Shown: one piece after another, positions 7,020 to 13,855 of the stretch
Numbering within the stretch: position 1 is the stretch's first letter
Layout: each line of letters starts with the position of its first letter
From: Pelotomaculum sp. UBA4789
GTDB taxonomy: Bacteria; Bacillota; Desulfotomaculia; Desulfotomaculales; Pelotomaculaceae
Assembly: GCA_002402945.1 (NCBI GenBank)
Contig: DHGV01000107.1
Coordinates: 15,909 to 37,077, forward strand
Length of the DNA stretch: 21,169 nt
Direction of reading: 5' to 3'
Notes under the pieces: generated by a model
Databases searched by the model: none
The model's input: only the letters and a program-made list of their open reading frames with translations
Told to the model about the DNA's origin: nothing
Translations under genes and position numbers: made by a program

Positions 7020-8960
7020 ATGAGTGAACAAAATGCCCAAAAGCCTGCCAGTTCAGCCCCCAGGGGACCTATGGGCCGCGGCGGCCCCATGATGGGGAGA
7101 CCGGCAGAAAAAGCGAAGGATTTCCGCGGTACCCTGATGAGGTTATCTGAGTACCTTAAGCCGGAGAAATCCAGCTTTATGATAGTATTATTTCTGTCAG
7201 TCGCCAGTACTGTTTTCTCCATTGTCGGCCCCAAGATCATGGGGAAAGCCATTACCAAACTGGCTGATGGAGTGCTGGCCAGGTACGCTTATTTTATCCA
7301 GCTTTATAGTGCGACCGAGAAAAAGATGCCGCTGGAGGTCATTAATGAGCTGAAAAGGCAGGCCATACCGGGCTTTGATTTTGGATACATCGGGAAGATC
7401 CTGCTCCTGCTGGTGGCGCTTTATGCCATCAGCGCCCTGTGCACTTATATAATGGGCTACATTATGTCGAGCGTGTCCCAGAATACTGTTTACCGGATGC
7501 GTAACGATGTCAAAGATAAGCTTGACCGCCTGCCGCTCAAATATTTCGACCAGCGTACTTATGGTGAAATCCTGAGCAGGGTCACGAATGATATGGACAA
7601 CATAGCGACGACACTGCAGCAGAGCCTGACCCATCTGATCACTTCTTTGATTACTGTCGTCGGCATCCTGATCATGATGCTGACCATCAGCCCCCTGATG
7701 ACACTGATCGCAGTCGTAACACTCCCCGCCAGCATGCTGATAACTGTGGTGGTAGCAAAGAATTCCCAGAAGTATTTTGCGGAACAGCAGAAATGCATCG
7801 GAGAACTGAACGGCCATGTCGAGGAAATGTACGGGGGGCACAAAATCGTAAAAGTATTCGGCCACGAGGAAGATTCCGTAGAGAAGTTCAGGGGGATCAA
7901 CGAGAGGCTGTACGGGGTGGGCTGGAAAGCGCAGTTCATGTCCGGCATCATCTTCCCGGCCTTAAACTTTGTCAATAATATTGGGTATGTTGTGATCTGT
8001 GTCGCCGGCGGCCTGATGGTGGCAAAAAAGAAAATCGAGCTGGGCGATATCCAGGCTTTCATCCAGTATACCAGGATGTTCACCCAGCCGATCATCCAGG
8101 TGGCCAACATTACCAACGTGCTGCAGTCTACAGTTGCCTCCGCGGAGCGGGTGTTCGAGATCCTGAATGAGGAGGAACAAGTACCGGACAGGGAAGATGC
8201 CAAAGTGATCGAGTTCCCGCAAGGCAGGGTCAGATTTGAACACGTCAGGTTCGGCTACAAAAAAGACGCCCCGCTGATGGACGACCTCAGCATAGACGTC
8301 AGGGAAGGAAGCACTATCGCCATTGTCGGGCCGACGGGAGCAGGCAAAACGACCCTGGTCAATTTAATCATGCGTTTCTACGAGGTGCAGGGTGGCCGGA
8401 TCACCGTCGACGGTGTGGATATCAGGGATATTAAGCGCGGGGATCTGCGCACGTTGTTTGGCATGGTACTGCAGGATACCTGGCTCTTTAACGGCACCAT
8501 CAGGGAAAATATCGCTTACGGCCGGGAGGGAGCAACCGAGGAGGAGATTATCAACGCGGCTGCAGCTGCCAACGCCGATCACTTCATCAAGACTCTGCCG
8601 GACGGCTATGACACCGTCTTGAACGAAGAGGCCTCCAATATCTCACAGGGGCAGAAACAGCTCCTGACCATTGCCCGTGCCATCCTGGCCGACCCGGCGA
8701 TACTCATCCTTGATGAGGCCACCAGCAACGTCGACACCAGGACCGAGGTGCTGATCAAGAAGGCGATGGTGACCCTGATGAAGGACAGGACCAGCTTTGT
8801 CATCGCCCACAGGCTCTCAACGATCCGTGATGCTGACCTGATCCTGGTGATGAACCAGGGCGCCATTATCGAGCAGGGCAGCCATAATGAACTCATGGCC
8901 AGGGGCGGCTTTTACGCCGAGCTTTACAACAGCCAATTCGCCGGCCCCGCTATAGCTTAA
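7020..8960 (+). CDS. ABC exporter half-transporter, consensus-site subunit (LmrD/BmrD-like)
   Basis: A 646-residue exporter half. The N-terminal ~35 residues are a cytosolic Pro/Gly/Met/Arg-rich tail (PRGPMGRGGPMMGRP), followed by six membrane helices and an ATPase domain with Walker A GPTGAGKT, Q-loop LQDTWLFNGT, Walker B ILILDEATSNVD with the catalytic Glu, and the switch His in VIAHRLST. Its signature is ISQGQKQ rather than LSGGQ. In heterodimeric exporters the altered signature of one subunit completes the inactive site of the other, exactly the pattern needed with the preceding gene. The ATG at 7020 is chosen over upstream ATG 6885, because an upstream start would overlap the previous gene by 130 bp, and GAGGAG (7001-7006) precedes 7020. 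No clear terminator follows the stop. Confidence 0.95.
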   Translation: MSEQNAQKPASSAPRGPMGRGGPMMGRPAEKAKDFRGTLMRLSEYLKPEKSSFMIVLFLSVASTVFSIVGPKIMGKAITKLADGVLARYAYFIQLYSATEKKMPLEVINELKRQAIPGFDFGYIGKILLLLVALYAISALCTYIMGYIMSSVSQNTVYRMRNDVKDKLDRLPLKYFDQRTYGEILSRVTNDMDNIATTLQQSLTHLITSLITVVGILIMMLTISPLMTLIAVVTLPASMLITVVVAKNSQKYFAEQQKCIGELNGHVEEMYGGHKIVKVFGHEEDSVEKFRGINERLYGVGWKAQFMSGIIFPALNFVNNIGYVVICVAGGLMVAKKKIELGDIQAFIQYTRMFTQPIIQVANITNVLQSTVASAERVFEILNEEEQVPDREDAKVIEFPQGRVRFEHVRFGYKKDAPLMDDLSIDVREGSTIAIVGPTGAGKTTLVNLIMRFYEVQGGRITVDGVDIRDIKRGDLRTLFGMVLQDTWLFNGTIRENIAYGREGATEEEIINAAAAANADHFIKTLPDGYDTVLNEEASNISQGQKQLLTIARAILADPAILILDEATSNVDTRTEVLIKKAMVTLMKDRTSFVIAHRLSTIRDADLILVMNQGAIIEQGSHNELMARGGFYAELYNSQFAGPAIA

Positions 8961-9091
8961 GTTATTTCCTAAACCCTATCGGCACAAGATCATTTATCAC
9001 AATCATCATCCATTCGGGAGATCAGATGTTAACGGTGGATATTGAAAAAGTGAAGGTCTGAATAAATCCCGAACTATATATGGAAATTATT

Positions 9092-9128
9092 ACAGCCGGC
9101 AGAAGCATTTTAGCAGAAAGCCGGCTGT
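9092..9128. repeat. 9-bp inverted repeat (hairpin) in the intergenic region
   Basis: ACAGCCGGC (9092-9100) pairs perfectly with GCCGGCTGT (9120-9128) around a 19-nt loop. No T-run follows, so it is not a classic terminator. It may act as an mRNA-end stabiliser for the exporter operon or as a protein site. Confidence 0.55.
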
Positions 9129-9232
9129 TGTGCGTTGAGCCCTGGTTAATAATTCTGTTGTTGCCATGTGATAGACTCCTTGTGTACTTTTTTCTGCCAA
9201 ATGAAAATGTTTTTTCGCCTTTTATTGAAAAT

Positions 9233-9286
9233 TTTACTTTAATGTTACACAAGATCTCACGGAAATTAACATCGTCTCCTTATGAT
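9233..9286 (+). promoter_or_regulatory. Candidate PhoP/PhoB-type box with -10 element
   Basis: Hexamers TTTACT (9233), GTTACA (9244), TCTCAC (9255) and TTAACA (9266) begin exactly 11 bp apart. Three fit the TT(A/C/T)A(C/T)A repeat that PhoP binds in Bacillus; the third is weak. TATGAT at 9281-9286 is placed as a -10 box, with no good -35 box, as in activator-dependent Pho promoters. The next gene encodes a secreted phosphatase-like protein. The regulator identity is inferred. Confidence 0.4.
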
Positions 9287-9378
9287 TGTAATAAGAGGCA
9301 TAAGACCGAATACAAGGAGGTGAAATAAGTTCGCCAGTCATTGAATGCCTAAATTATTAAAAAATCAAGGAGGTAGGT

Positions 9379-10884
9379 ATGTTTAAAATCGGGAAAAAAG
9401 CATTATTCAACTTTCTGGTATCCGCTGTCATTATTGCCACACTCAGTTTACCTTGTGCCGTTTCGGCCGCAGAGGATTCCGCCTTAATTCCCAACCAGAT
9501 TGCCCTGGCCATGACCAGTGAACCCACAACCAGCATTAATATCAACTGGACAACTATAGATACCACGCCAACGGATCCTGTAGTTATGGTCTGGCCGGCA
9601 AATTCCAGGGAGAGCGGGGCGATGGAATTTGACGCTCAGGTCGAGACCAGGACGGTCGATAGTTCAAACATTTCGGGTGTAACCGCGAAAAATTTTTATT
9701 CCGCCGCCATTACAGGTTTAAAACCTAATACGGCATACTGTTACCGGGTTGGTACTGCCGGAGAGATGAGCGAGGCAGGCAGTTTCGAAACCGCTCCTGA
9801 TAATAACGGGCAGTACACCTTTATCTATTTTTCCGATTCTCAGGTTAGTGGTGTTCATTCCCTGGCGTGGCAGGCCAACCTGGATATGGCGGAAGAAATG
9901 TATCCAGATGCCAGCTTCTTATATATTGCCGGGGATCTAACCGATAAGGCCCAAAATGAAGGACAATGGGAATCATTCTTTAATCAGCCTGACAACACTA
10001 TGTTCAATGCGGACTTCAGCGGCAGTCTGATTTCAGAACTGCCTCTGGCGGCAGCGATGGGCAACCATGATTCCAAAAATGACGGTGTTGGAGGCATGTG
10101 CAGTCATTACGCCTGGGGCAGTGAAGTTGACGGCGTGCCCGTGTCTTATGCTTTTGACTACGGCGCTGCGCGTATGATTGTCCTGAATATTGAAGCAGCT
10201 TATTCTCAGGACAGCGAGGCCAAACGGCTGGCCCAGACCGAGTTTTTAGAGGATGAAGTTGCTCAGGCAAAGGAGAAGGGTAAATGGACATTCGTCGGAT
10301 TCCATAAATCCCTGTATTCCGGTGCCAACCACATGGACGATGCCGATGTCATCTATAACCGCAAATATTGGACGCCCATTTTTGCCGAACTGGATGTGGA
10401 TTTCGTGCTCCAGGGGCATGATCATGTTTTAAGCCGCGGTTTTGTACAGGCAGACGGTACCGCAGCTGATATCACCAGGCAGATATCCGACCGGGAGTAT
10501 ATGGCGAAAGATCCGGACAATGCTCCCCTTTATTATGACGGCAATTGCGGCAGCAGTCTTAAGTTCTACGCACCCATCATGGACAACAGCTGGATCCAGC
10601 CAGGCGACCCGGTTGCCCCCGACTTTGGCTACCTTGACATAAATTCAGCTTTACCGGCCGGTTATGTTTCGGAAGTCACCGGAAAAGCGCTGAATCCCGG
10701 TCCCTGTACTAACGATGATTTGGAAGGTGAAGATCCTGGTTTCTTCCGCACCCCGACCTTCACGGCAATAACCGTGTCCAAGGGTACTGTTGAATTTACC
10801 ACCTATATGACAGGCTTCGATCCCAATACCAACTCTATCGTTGAAGACTCTTTCTTGTATGACAGCATTAAGGTTACCAGATAG
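9379..10884 (+). CDS. Secreted purple-acid-phosphatase-like metallophosphoesterase
   Basis: A 501-residue exported protein. A Sec signal peptide (KIGKK, hydrophobic core, probable cleavage after AVSA at residue 30) precedes a fibronectin-like N-terminal domain (~38-138) as in purple acid phosphatases, then a calcineurin-like phosphoesterase domain. Metal-ligand motifs are SDSQ (D153), GDLTD (D186), GNHD (N229-H230), H309 in VGFHKS and GHDH (346-349). The usual DxH first motif has Gln155 in place of His, which may alter the metal site. It probably hydrolyses phosphate esters at the cell surface or outside the cell; the exact substrate is unclear. AAGGAGG lies just ahead of the ATG. It appears to be a single-gene unit, ended by the hairpin at 10962-11001, with Pho-like boxes upstream. 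Confidence 0.9.
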   Translation: MFKIGKKALFNFLVSAVIIATLSLPCAVSAAEDSALIPNQIALAMTSEPTTSININWTTIDTTPTDPVVMVWPANSRESGAMEFDAQVETRTVDSSNISGVTAKNFYSAAITGLKPNTAYCYRVGTAGEMSEAGSFETAPDNNGQYTFIYFSDSQVSGVHSLAWQANLDMAEEMYPDASFLYIAGDLTDKAQNEGQWESFFNQPDNTMFNADFSGSLISELPLAAAMGNHDSKNDGVGGMCSHYAWGSEVDGVPVSYAFDYGAARMIVLNIEAAYSQDSEAKRLAQTEFLEDEVAQAKEKGKWTFVGFHKSLYSGANHMDDADVIYNRKYWTPIFAELDVDFVLQGHDHVLSRGFVQADGTAADITRQISDREYMAKDPDNAPLYYDGNCGSSLKFYAPIMDNSWIQPGDPVAPDFGYLDINSALPAGYVSEVTGKALNPGPCTNDDLEGEDPGFFRTPTFTAITVSKGTVEFTTYMTGFDPNTNSIVEDSFLYDSIKVTR

Positions 10885-10961
10885 CTGCAGTGCCTCCGGA
10901 TTATTTCACAAATAACCGTATGAAAAAGCGTCCCTCAGGTTAAAAATAAGGTCAATATGAG

Positions 10962-11010
10962 AAACCCCGGTCAGCAAATACAGTTCAGCTGACAGGGGTT
11001 TATTTATATT
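10962..11010 (+). terminator. Terminator between convergent phosphatase and response-regulator genes
   Basis: A 14-bp stem with one mismatch (10962-10975 with 10988-11001, arms AAACCCCGGTCAGC and GCTGACAGGGGTTT), 12-nt loop, then a T-rich run TTTATTTATATT. The plus-strand tail favours the phosphatase gene. The hairpin may also slow transcripts from the opposite gene, though its minus-strand tail is less T-rich. Confidence 0.75.
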
Positions 11011-11023
11011 ACAGCCACAAGTC

Positions 11024-11725
11024 TTATTTAAACTGGCGCATACGGTAGCCAACACAGCGTACGGTTTCGATATATTCAGGATTTGCGGGGTCTTTTTCAA
11101 TTTTCTGGCGCAGGTAGCGGATATGCACGTCTACGGTGCGTGTTTCCCTGATCCGGTCGTAGCCCCAAATTTTTTCCAGCAGGATATCCCTGGTGAAGAC
11201 CATGCCGGGATTTAATGCCATCAGTTGCAAAAGCTCAAATTCTTTCGGGGCGAGCTCGAGTTTTTTCCCGTCGAGGAAAGCCTGGTATCTTTCCGGCATT
11301 ATTACCAGGTTTTTGATACTGATTTCTTTCTTTACCTCATCGATGGGAGGGGGTTGGTGTTTACGCCTGAGGTGTGCTTTAACCCTGGACAGGACTTCCT
11401 TCGGTGAAAATGGCTTGGAAACGTAGTCGTCTGCACCCAGTTCCAGCCCGAGCACCTTGTCCAGCACATCACCTTTGGCGCTGAGTATAATCACGGGGAT
11501 CGAAGCCGTCTTCTGGTTGGTTTTCAAAGTTCGGAGTACATCACAGCCGTCCATTCCGGGGAGTATGATGTCCAGGATGATCAGGTCAGGTTTTTCTTTA
11601 CTGGCAGCACTAATAGCGTCAAGGCCGTTGGTGACGCCGATATAACGGTAGCCTTCTTTTAACAGATTATACTCTAACAGTTCCAGAATATTGGTTTCAT
11701 CATCAACAACCATGATTACCGGCAC
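11024..11725 (-). CDS. PhoB/OmpR-family response regulator
   Basis: A 233-residue two-domain regulator. The receiver domain (~3-118) has the acidic pair DD (8-9), phospho-acceptor Asp52 (LDIILPGMDG), Ser82 and Lys104 (VSKPF). The winged-helix DNA-binding domain (~130-230) carries the PKEFELLQLM and TVDVHIRYLRQKIE motifs of the OmpR/PhoB type. Start is GTG (plus-strand 11723-11725) with GGTGGG ~9 nt upstream. No histidine kinase lies beside it, so it is an orphan within this window. It resembles PhoB/PhoP/WalR-like regulators; which one cannot be decided from sequence alone. The convergent phosphatase gene and the Pho-like boxes make a phosphate role possible. Confidence 0.93.
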   Translation of the reverse strand: MPVIMVVDDETNILELLEYNLLKEGYRYIGVTNGLDAISAASKEKPDLIILDIILPGMDGCDVLRTLKTNQKTASIPVIILSAKGDVLDKVLGLELGADDYVSKPFSPKEVLSRVKAHLRRKHQPPPIDEVKKEISIKNLVIMPERYQAFLDGKKLELAPKEFELLQLMALNPGMVFTRDILLEKIWGYDRIRETRTVDVHIRYLRQKIEKDPANPEYIETVRCVGYRMRQFK

Positions 11726-12008
11726 TTTTTTATTCCCACCTTATCAGGAAGAGTTTGTCCTGCTGACTTAAGTTTACTATGGCAACATTAAACGGCTGTT
11801 ATAGAATCATTAATTCTGTGTAAAATTTGCGCTGTTTATTGAATTGCAGCATTTATAACCAAATATCAGATAGAGACAGGGCTATTCACTCATTCAATTA
11901 CTAGTGTTTTCGGGGAGGTAAGGTTATAATATGTAAATAAGTAAAGAGAAATCAACAAAGTACCGGTTGAATAAAAAAGATAAATATGATGAAGGAGTTA
12001 GAATCAGA
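11726..12008. other. Divergent intergenic region upstream of dapL and the response regulator
   Basis: 283 bp between two divergent genes. It contains a perfect TATAAT (11925-11930) with no good -35 at 17 bp, and the string GGGGAGGTAAGG (11912-11923) followed by ATG TAA at 11931-11936, a start-stop pair in the dapL frame. No riboswitch is recognised. Promoters for both genes should be here, but I cannot place them with confidence. Confidence 0.5.
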
Positions 12009-13238
12009 ATGGCGTTTGTTAACGAGAATTACCTTAAGCTGCCGGGAAGTTACCTCTTTTCAGAGATCGCCAGGAGGGTGAACCAGTTTAAGAAGGAAAA
12101 TCCTGATGCCGATATCATCAGGCTGGGCATCGGTGATGTCACCAGGCCCCTGCCTCCGGCCGTCGTGGAGGCGATGAAAAAGGCCGTGGAAGAGATGGGC
12201 AGCCAGGAAACGTTCAGGGGATACGGTCCGGAACAGGGTTACGAGTTCCTGATCGAAAAAATAATCGATAACGACTTCAAGCCCAGGGGTATCGAACTGT
12301 CGGTTGACGAGGTGTTCGTGAGTGACGGCGCCAAGAGCGACACGGCCAACTTCCAGGAAATCTTCGGGCTGGACAATATCCTGGCGGTTAGTGACCCGGT
12401 TTACCCCGTTTACGTCGACAGCAACGTCATGGCCGGGCGCACCGGTATGGTTAACGCCAGGGGGCAGTTTGAAAAGATAATCTACCTGCCCTGCACCGAG
12501 GAAAACGGCATGAAGCCACCTCTGCCCGGCGTCAGGGCGGATATGATCTACCTCTGCTTTCCCAATAACCCGACCGGCATGACTATATCCCGGGAGGAAC
12601 TGAAGAAATGGGTGGATTACGCCAGGGAAAACAGGTCAGTCATCTTGTTTGACGCCGCCTACGAGGCCTACATCCGCGAGGAAGGAGTACCTCACAGTAT
12701 TTTCGAGATCGAGGGCGCCCGCGAGGTGGCGGTGGAGTTCAGGAGTTTTTCCAAGACCGCCGGCTTTACCGGCGCCAGGTGCGCCTACACCATAGTGCCC
12801 AAAGAGGTCAAAGCCTACGATAGCAGCGGCAGCGCGCACAGCCTCAACCCGCTTTGGCTGAGAAGACAGACCACCAAGTTCAATGGGGTATCCTACCCGG
12901 TGCAGGCGGCGGCGGCCGCGGTCTTTTCAGCCGAGGGGAAAAAACAGGTCAGGGAAACGATCGATTATTACATGGAAAACGCCGGAATAATCAGGAATGG
13001 ATTGGAAGAAGCCGGCTATAGAGTGTTCGGAGGAATAAACGCCCCGTACATCTGGCTTAAAACCCCTGGCAGTATGAAATCCTGGGATTTCTTTGACAAG
13101 CTGATGCGGGAAGTAAATGTGATAGGCGCCCCCGGCGCCGGTTTCGGAGCTCACGGTGAAGGTTATTTCAGGCTGACCGCTTTTGCCACCAGGGCTAACA
13201 CGGAAAAGGCCATCGAAAGGATCAGGACCGGGCTCTAG
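12009..13238 (+). CDS. dapL: LL-diaminopimelate aminotransferase
   Basis: A 409-residue fold-type I PLP enzyme. It matches the DapL pattern: N-terminal MAFVNENYLKLPGSYLF, LGIGDVTRPLPPAV, RGYGPEQGYEFL, VFVSDGAKSD, FPNNPTG (Asn187), Asp215 and Tyr218, and the PLP lysine in RSFSKTAGFTG (Lys249). Length agrees with the usual ~410. It converts tetrahydrodipicolinate to LL-diaminopimelate in one step using glutamate, feeding peptidoglycan and lysine synthesis. The ATG at 12009 is preferred over TTG 11967, because GAAGGAG (11991-11997) precedes it and the N-terminus matches family starts. It stands alone, without dapA/dapB beside it, divergent from the response regulator. No lysine riboswitch or T-box motif is visible upstream. 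Confidence 0.97.
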   Translation: MAFVNENYLKLPGSYLFSEIARRVNQFKKENPDADIIRLGIGDVTRPLPPAVVEAMKKAVEEMGSQETFRGYGPEQGYEFLIEKIIDNDFKPRGIELSVDEVFVSDGAKSDTANFQEIFGLDNILAVSDPVYPVYVDSNVMAGRTGMVNARGQFEKIIYLPCTEENGMKPPLPGVRADMIYLCFPNNPTGMTISREELKKWVDYARENRSVILFDAAYEAYIREEGVPHSIFEIEGAREVAVEFRSFSKTAGFTGARCAYTIVPKEVKAYDSSGSAHSLNPLWLRRQTTKFNGVSYPVQAAAAAVFSAEGKKQVRETIDYYMENAGIIRNGLEEAGYRVFGGINAPYIWLKTPGSMKSWDFFDKLMREVNVIGAPGAGFGAHGEGYFRLTAFATRANTEKAIERIRTGL

Positions 13239-13282
13239 GCTGATATTTTATAAAGGAGCCGGAGTTTTGTGAAAACAACAAG

Positions 13283-13312
13283 AATGAGACAGGACTCCCT
13301 GTCTCATTTTTA
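13283..13312 (+). terminator. Rho-independent terminator after dapL
   Basis: An 11-bp perfect stem, AATGAGACAGG (13283-13293) with CCTGTCTCATT (13298-13308), a 4-nt ACTC loop, then TTTTT. It lies 45 bp after the dapL stop. Confidence 0.92.
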
Positions 13313-13313
13313 T

Positions 13314-13328
13314 CGGTGAATTTCACCG
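13314..13328. promoter_or_regulatory. 15-bp inverted repeat upstream of the PPOX gene promoter
   Basis: CGGTGAATTTCACCG is a 7-bp inverted repeat around a single central T. It lies 18 bp before the -35 box of the next gene, a position suited to a regulator site. No known regulator is assigned. Confidence 0.35.
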
Positions 13329-13346
13329 GCTCACGGTTTTGCAGGG

Positions 13347-13376
13347 TTGTCTTCAGCCGGCCATAGAAAATATAAT
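13347..13376 (+). promoter_or_regulatory. Promoter for the PPOX-family gene and possibly menG
   Basis: TTGTCT (13347-13352) and a perfect TATAAT (13371-13376) are separated by 18 bp. CAGGAGG and ATG follow at 13393-13409, so transcription would begin about 25 bp before the start codon. Confidence 0.6.
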
Positions 13377-13406
13377 TCTAATGAGAGCTTACCAGGAGGT
13401 ATAAAA

Positions 13407-13819
13407 ATGCAGAACAAACAATAGGGAATCTCATAGATAATATAGGCGTTTCTATTATAAGCTCTGTTGATGAGGATGGATATCCCAATACCAAAGCAAT
13501 GCTGCTACCCAGAATAAGAGAGGGGATAAAGCATTTTTATTTCACCACGAACACATCATCAATGCGTGTGAGTCAGTACCTGGCAAACCCAAAGGCCTGC
13601 GTATATTTTTTCGATAAGCGTTTTTTCAGGGGTGTCATGTTGAAAGGGACAATGGAAGTACTGCTGGACAGTGTGACAAAAGAAAAGATTTGGCATAACG
13701 GTGATGAACTGTATTATCCTAAAGGTGTAACGGACTCCGATTATTGTGTTTTGAAGTTCACAACCCAAAAAGGCAGGTATTACAGCAACTTTAAATCTGA
13801 AGATTTTGTTGTGGGATAG
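13407..13819 (+). pseudogene. Pyridoxamine-5'-phosphate-oxidase-family (flavin-binding) protein, frameshifted at its 5' end
   Basis: CAGGAGG (13393-13399) precedes ATG at 13407 by the ideal 7 nt, but that frame reaches a stop after five codons. The frame starting one base out (13409 onward) encodes AEQTIGNLIDNIGVSIISSV, then DEDGYPNTKA, then the rest of the protein with no stop until 13819. Inserting one base after the ATG (for example ATGGCAGAA) would give a 137-residue protein of normal length for this PPOX-like group. The body shows the group's motifs FYFTTNTSSMRV, VYFFDKRFFRG and YYSNFKSEDF. Internal ATG 13499 has no Shine-Dalgarno and would remove the first beta strands. It is either a real recent mutation or a sequence error. 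Such proteins usually bind FMN; the substrate is unknown. menG starts 36 bp downstream. Confidence 0.8.
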
Positions 13820-13855
13820 CTTCTTATTTAATTAAGTATTTTGGAGGATAACTTT

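Larger units (their letters stand above)
8961..9378. other. 418-bp intergenic region between exporter operon and phosphatase
   Basis: I find no convincing gene here. It holds a 9-bp-stem hairpin (9092-9128), a TTCGGGA/TCCCGAA inverted pair (9013-9019 and 9067-9073), Pho-box-like hexamers (9233-9271) with a TATGAT box (9281-9286), and two strong Shine-Dalgarno sequences. One (AAGGAGGTG, ~9313-9321) has no start codon at the right distance; the other serves the phosphatase at 9379. Confidence 0.6.

Noticed and set aside
6356..7258. 300-codon minus-strand ORF
   Set aside because: Lies opposite the two ABC subunits, whose motifs are unambiguous; shadow frame.
9026..9061. 11-residue ORF with GGGAG upstream, enclosed by TTCGGGA/TCCCGAA
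   Set aside because: Too short to support as a gene without conservation or expression data.
9080..9328. 82-codon ORF in the exporter-phosphatase gap
   Set aside because: No Shine-Dalgarno, no recognisable motif, and it runs through the hairpin and Pho-like boxes; likely chance.
11726..12008. Lysine riboswitch or T-box upstream of dapL
   Set aside because: I could not find the conserved motifs or a leader terminator hairpin in this 283-bp region.
13269..13319. 16-residue ORF with AAAGGAG upstream after dapL
   Set aside because: It runs through the dapL terminator stem, so a transcript would rarely cover it; probably chance.
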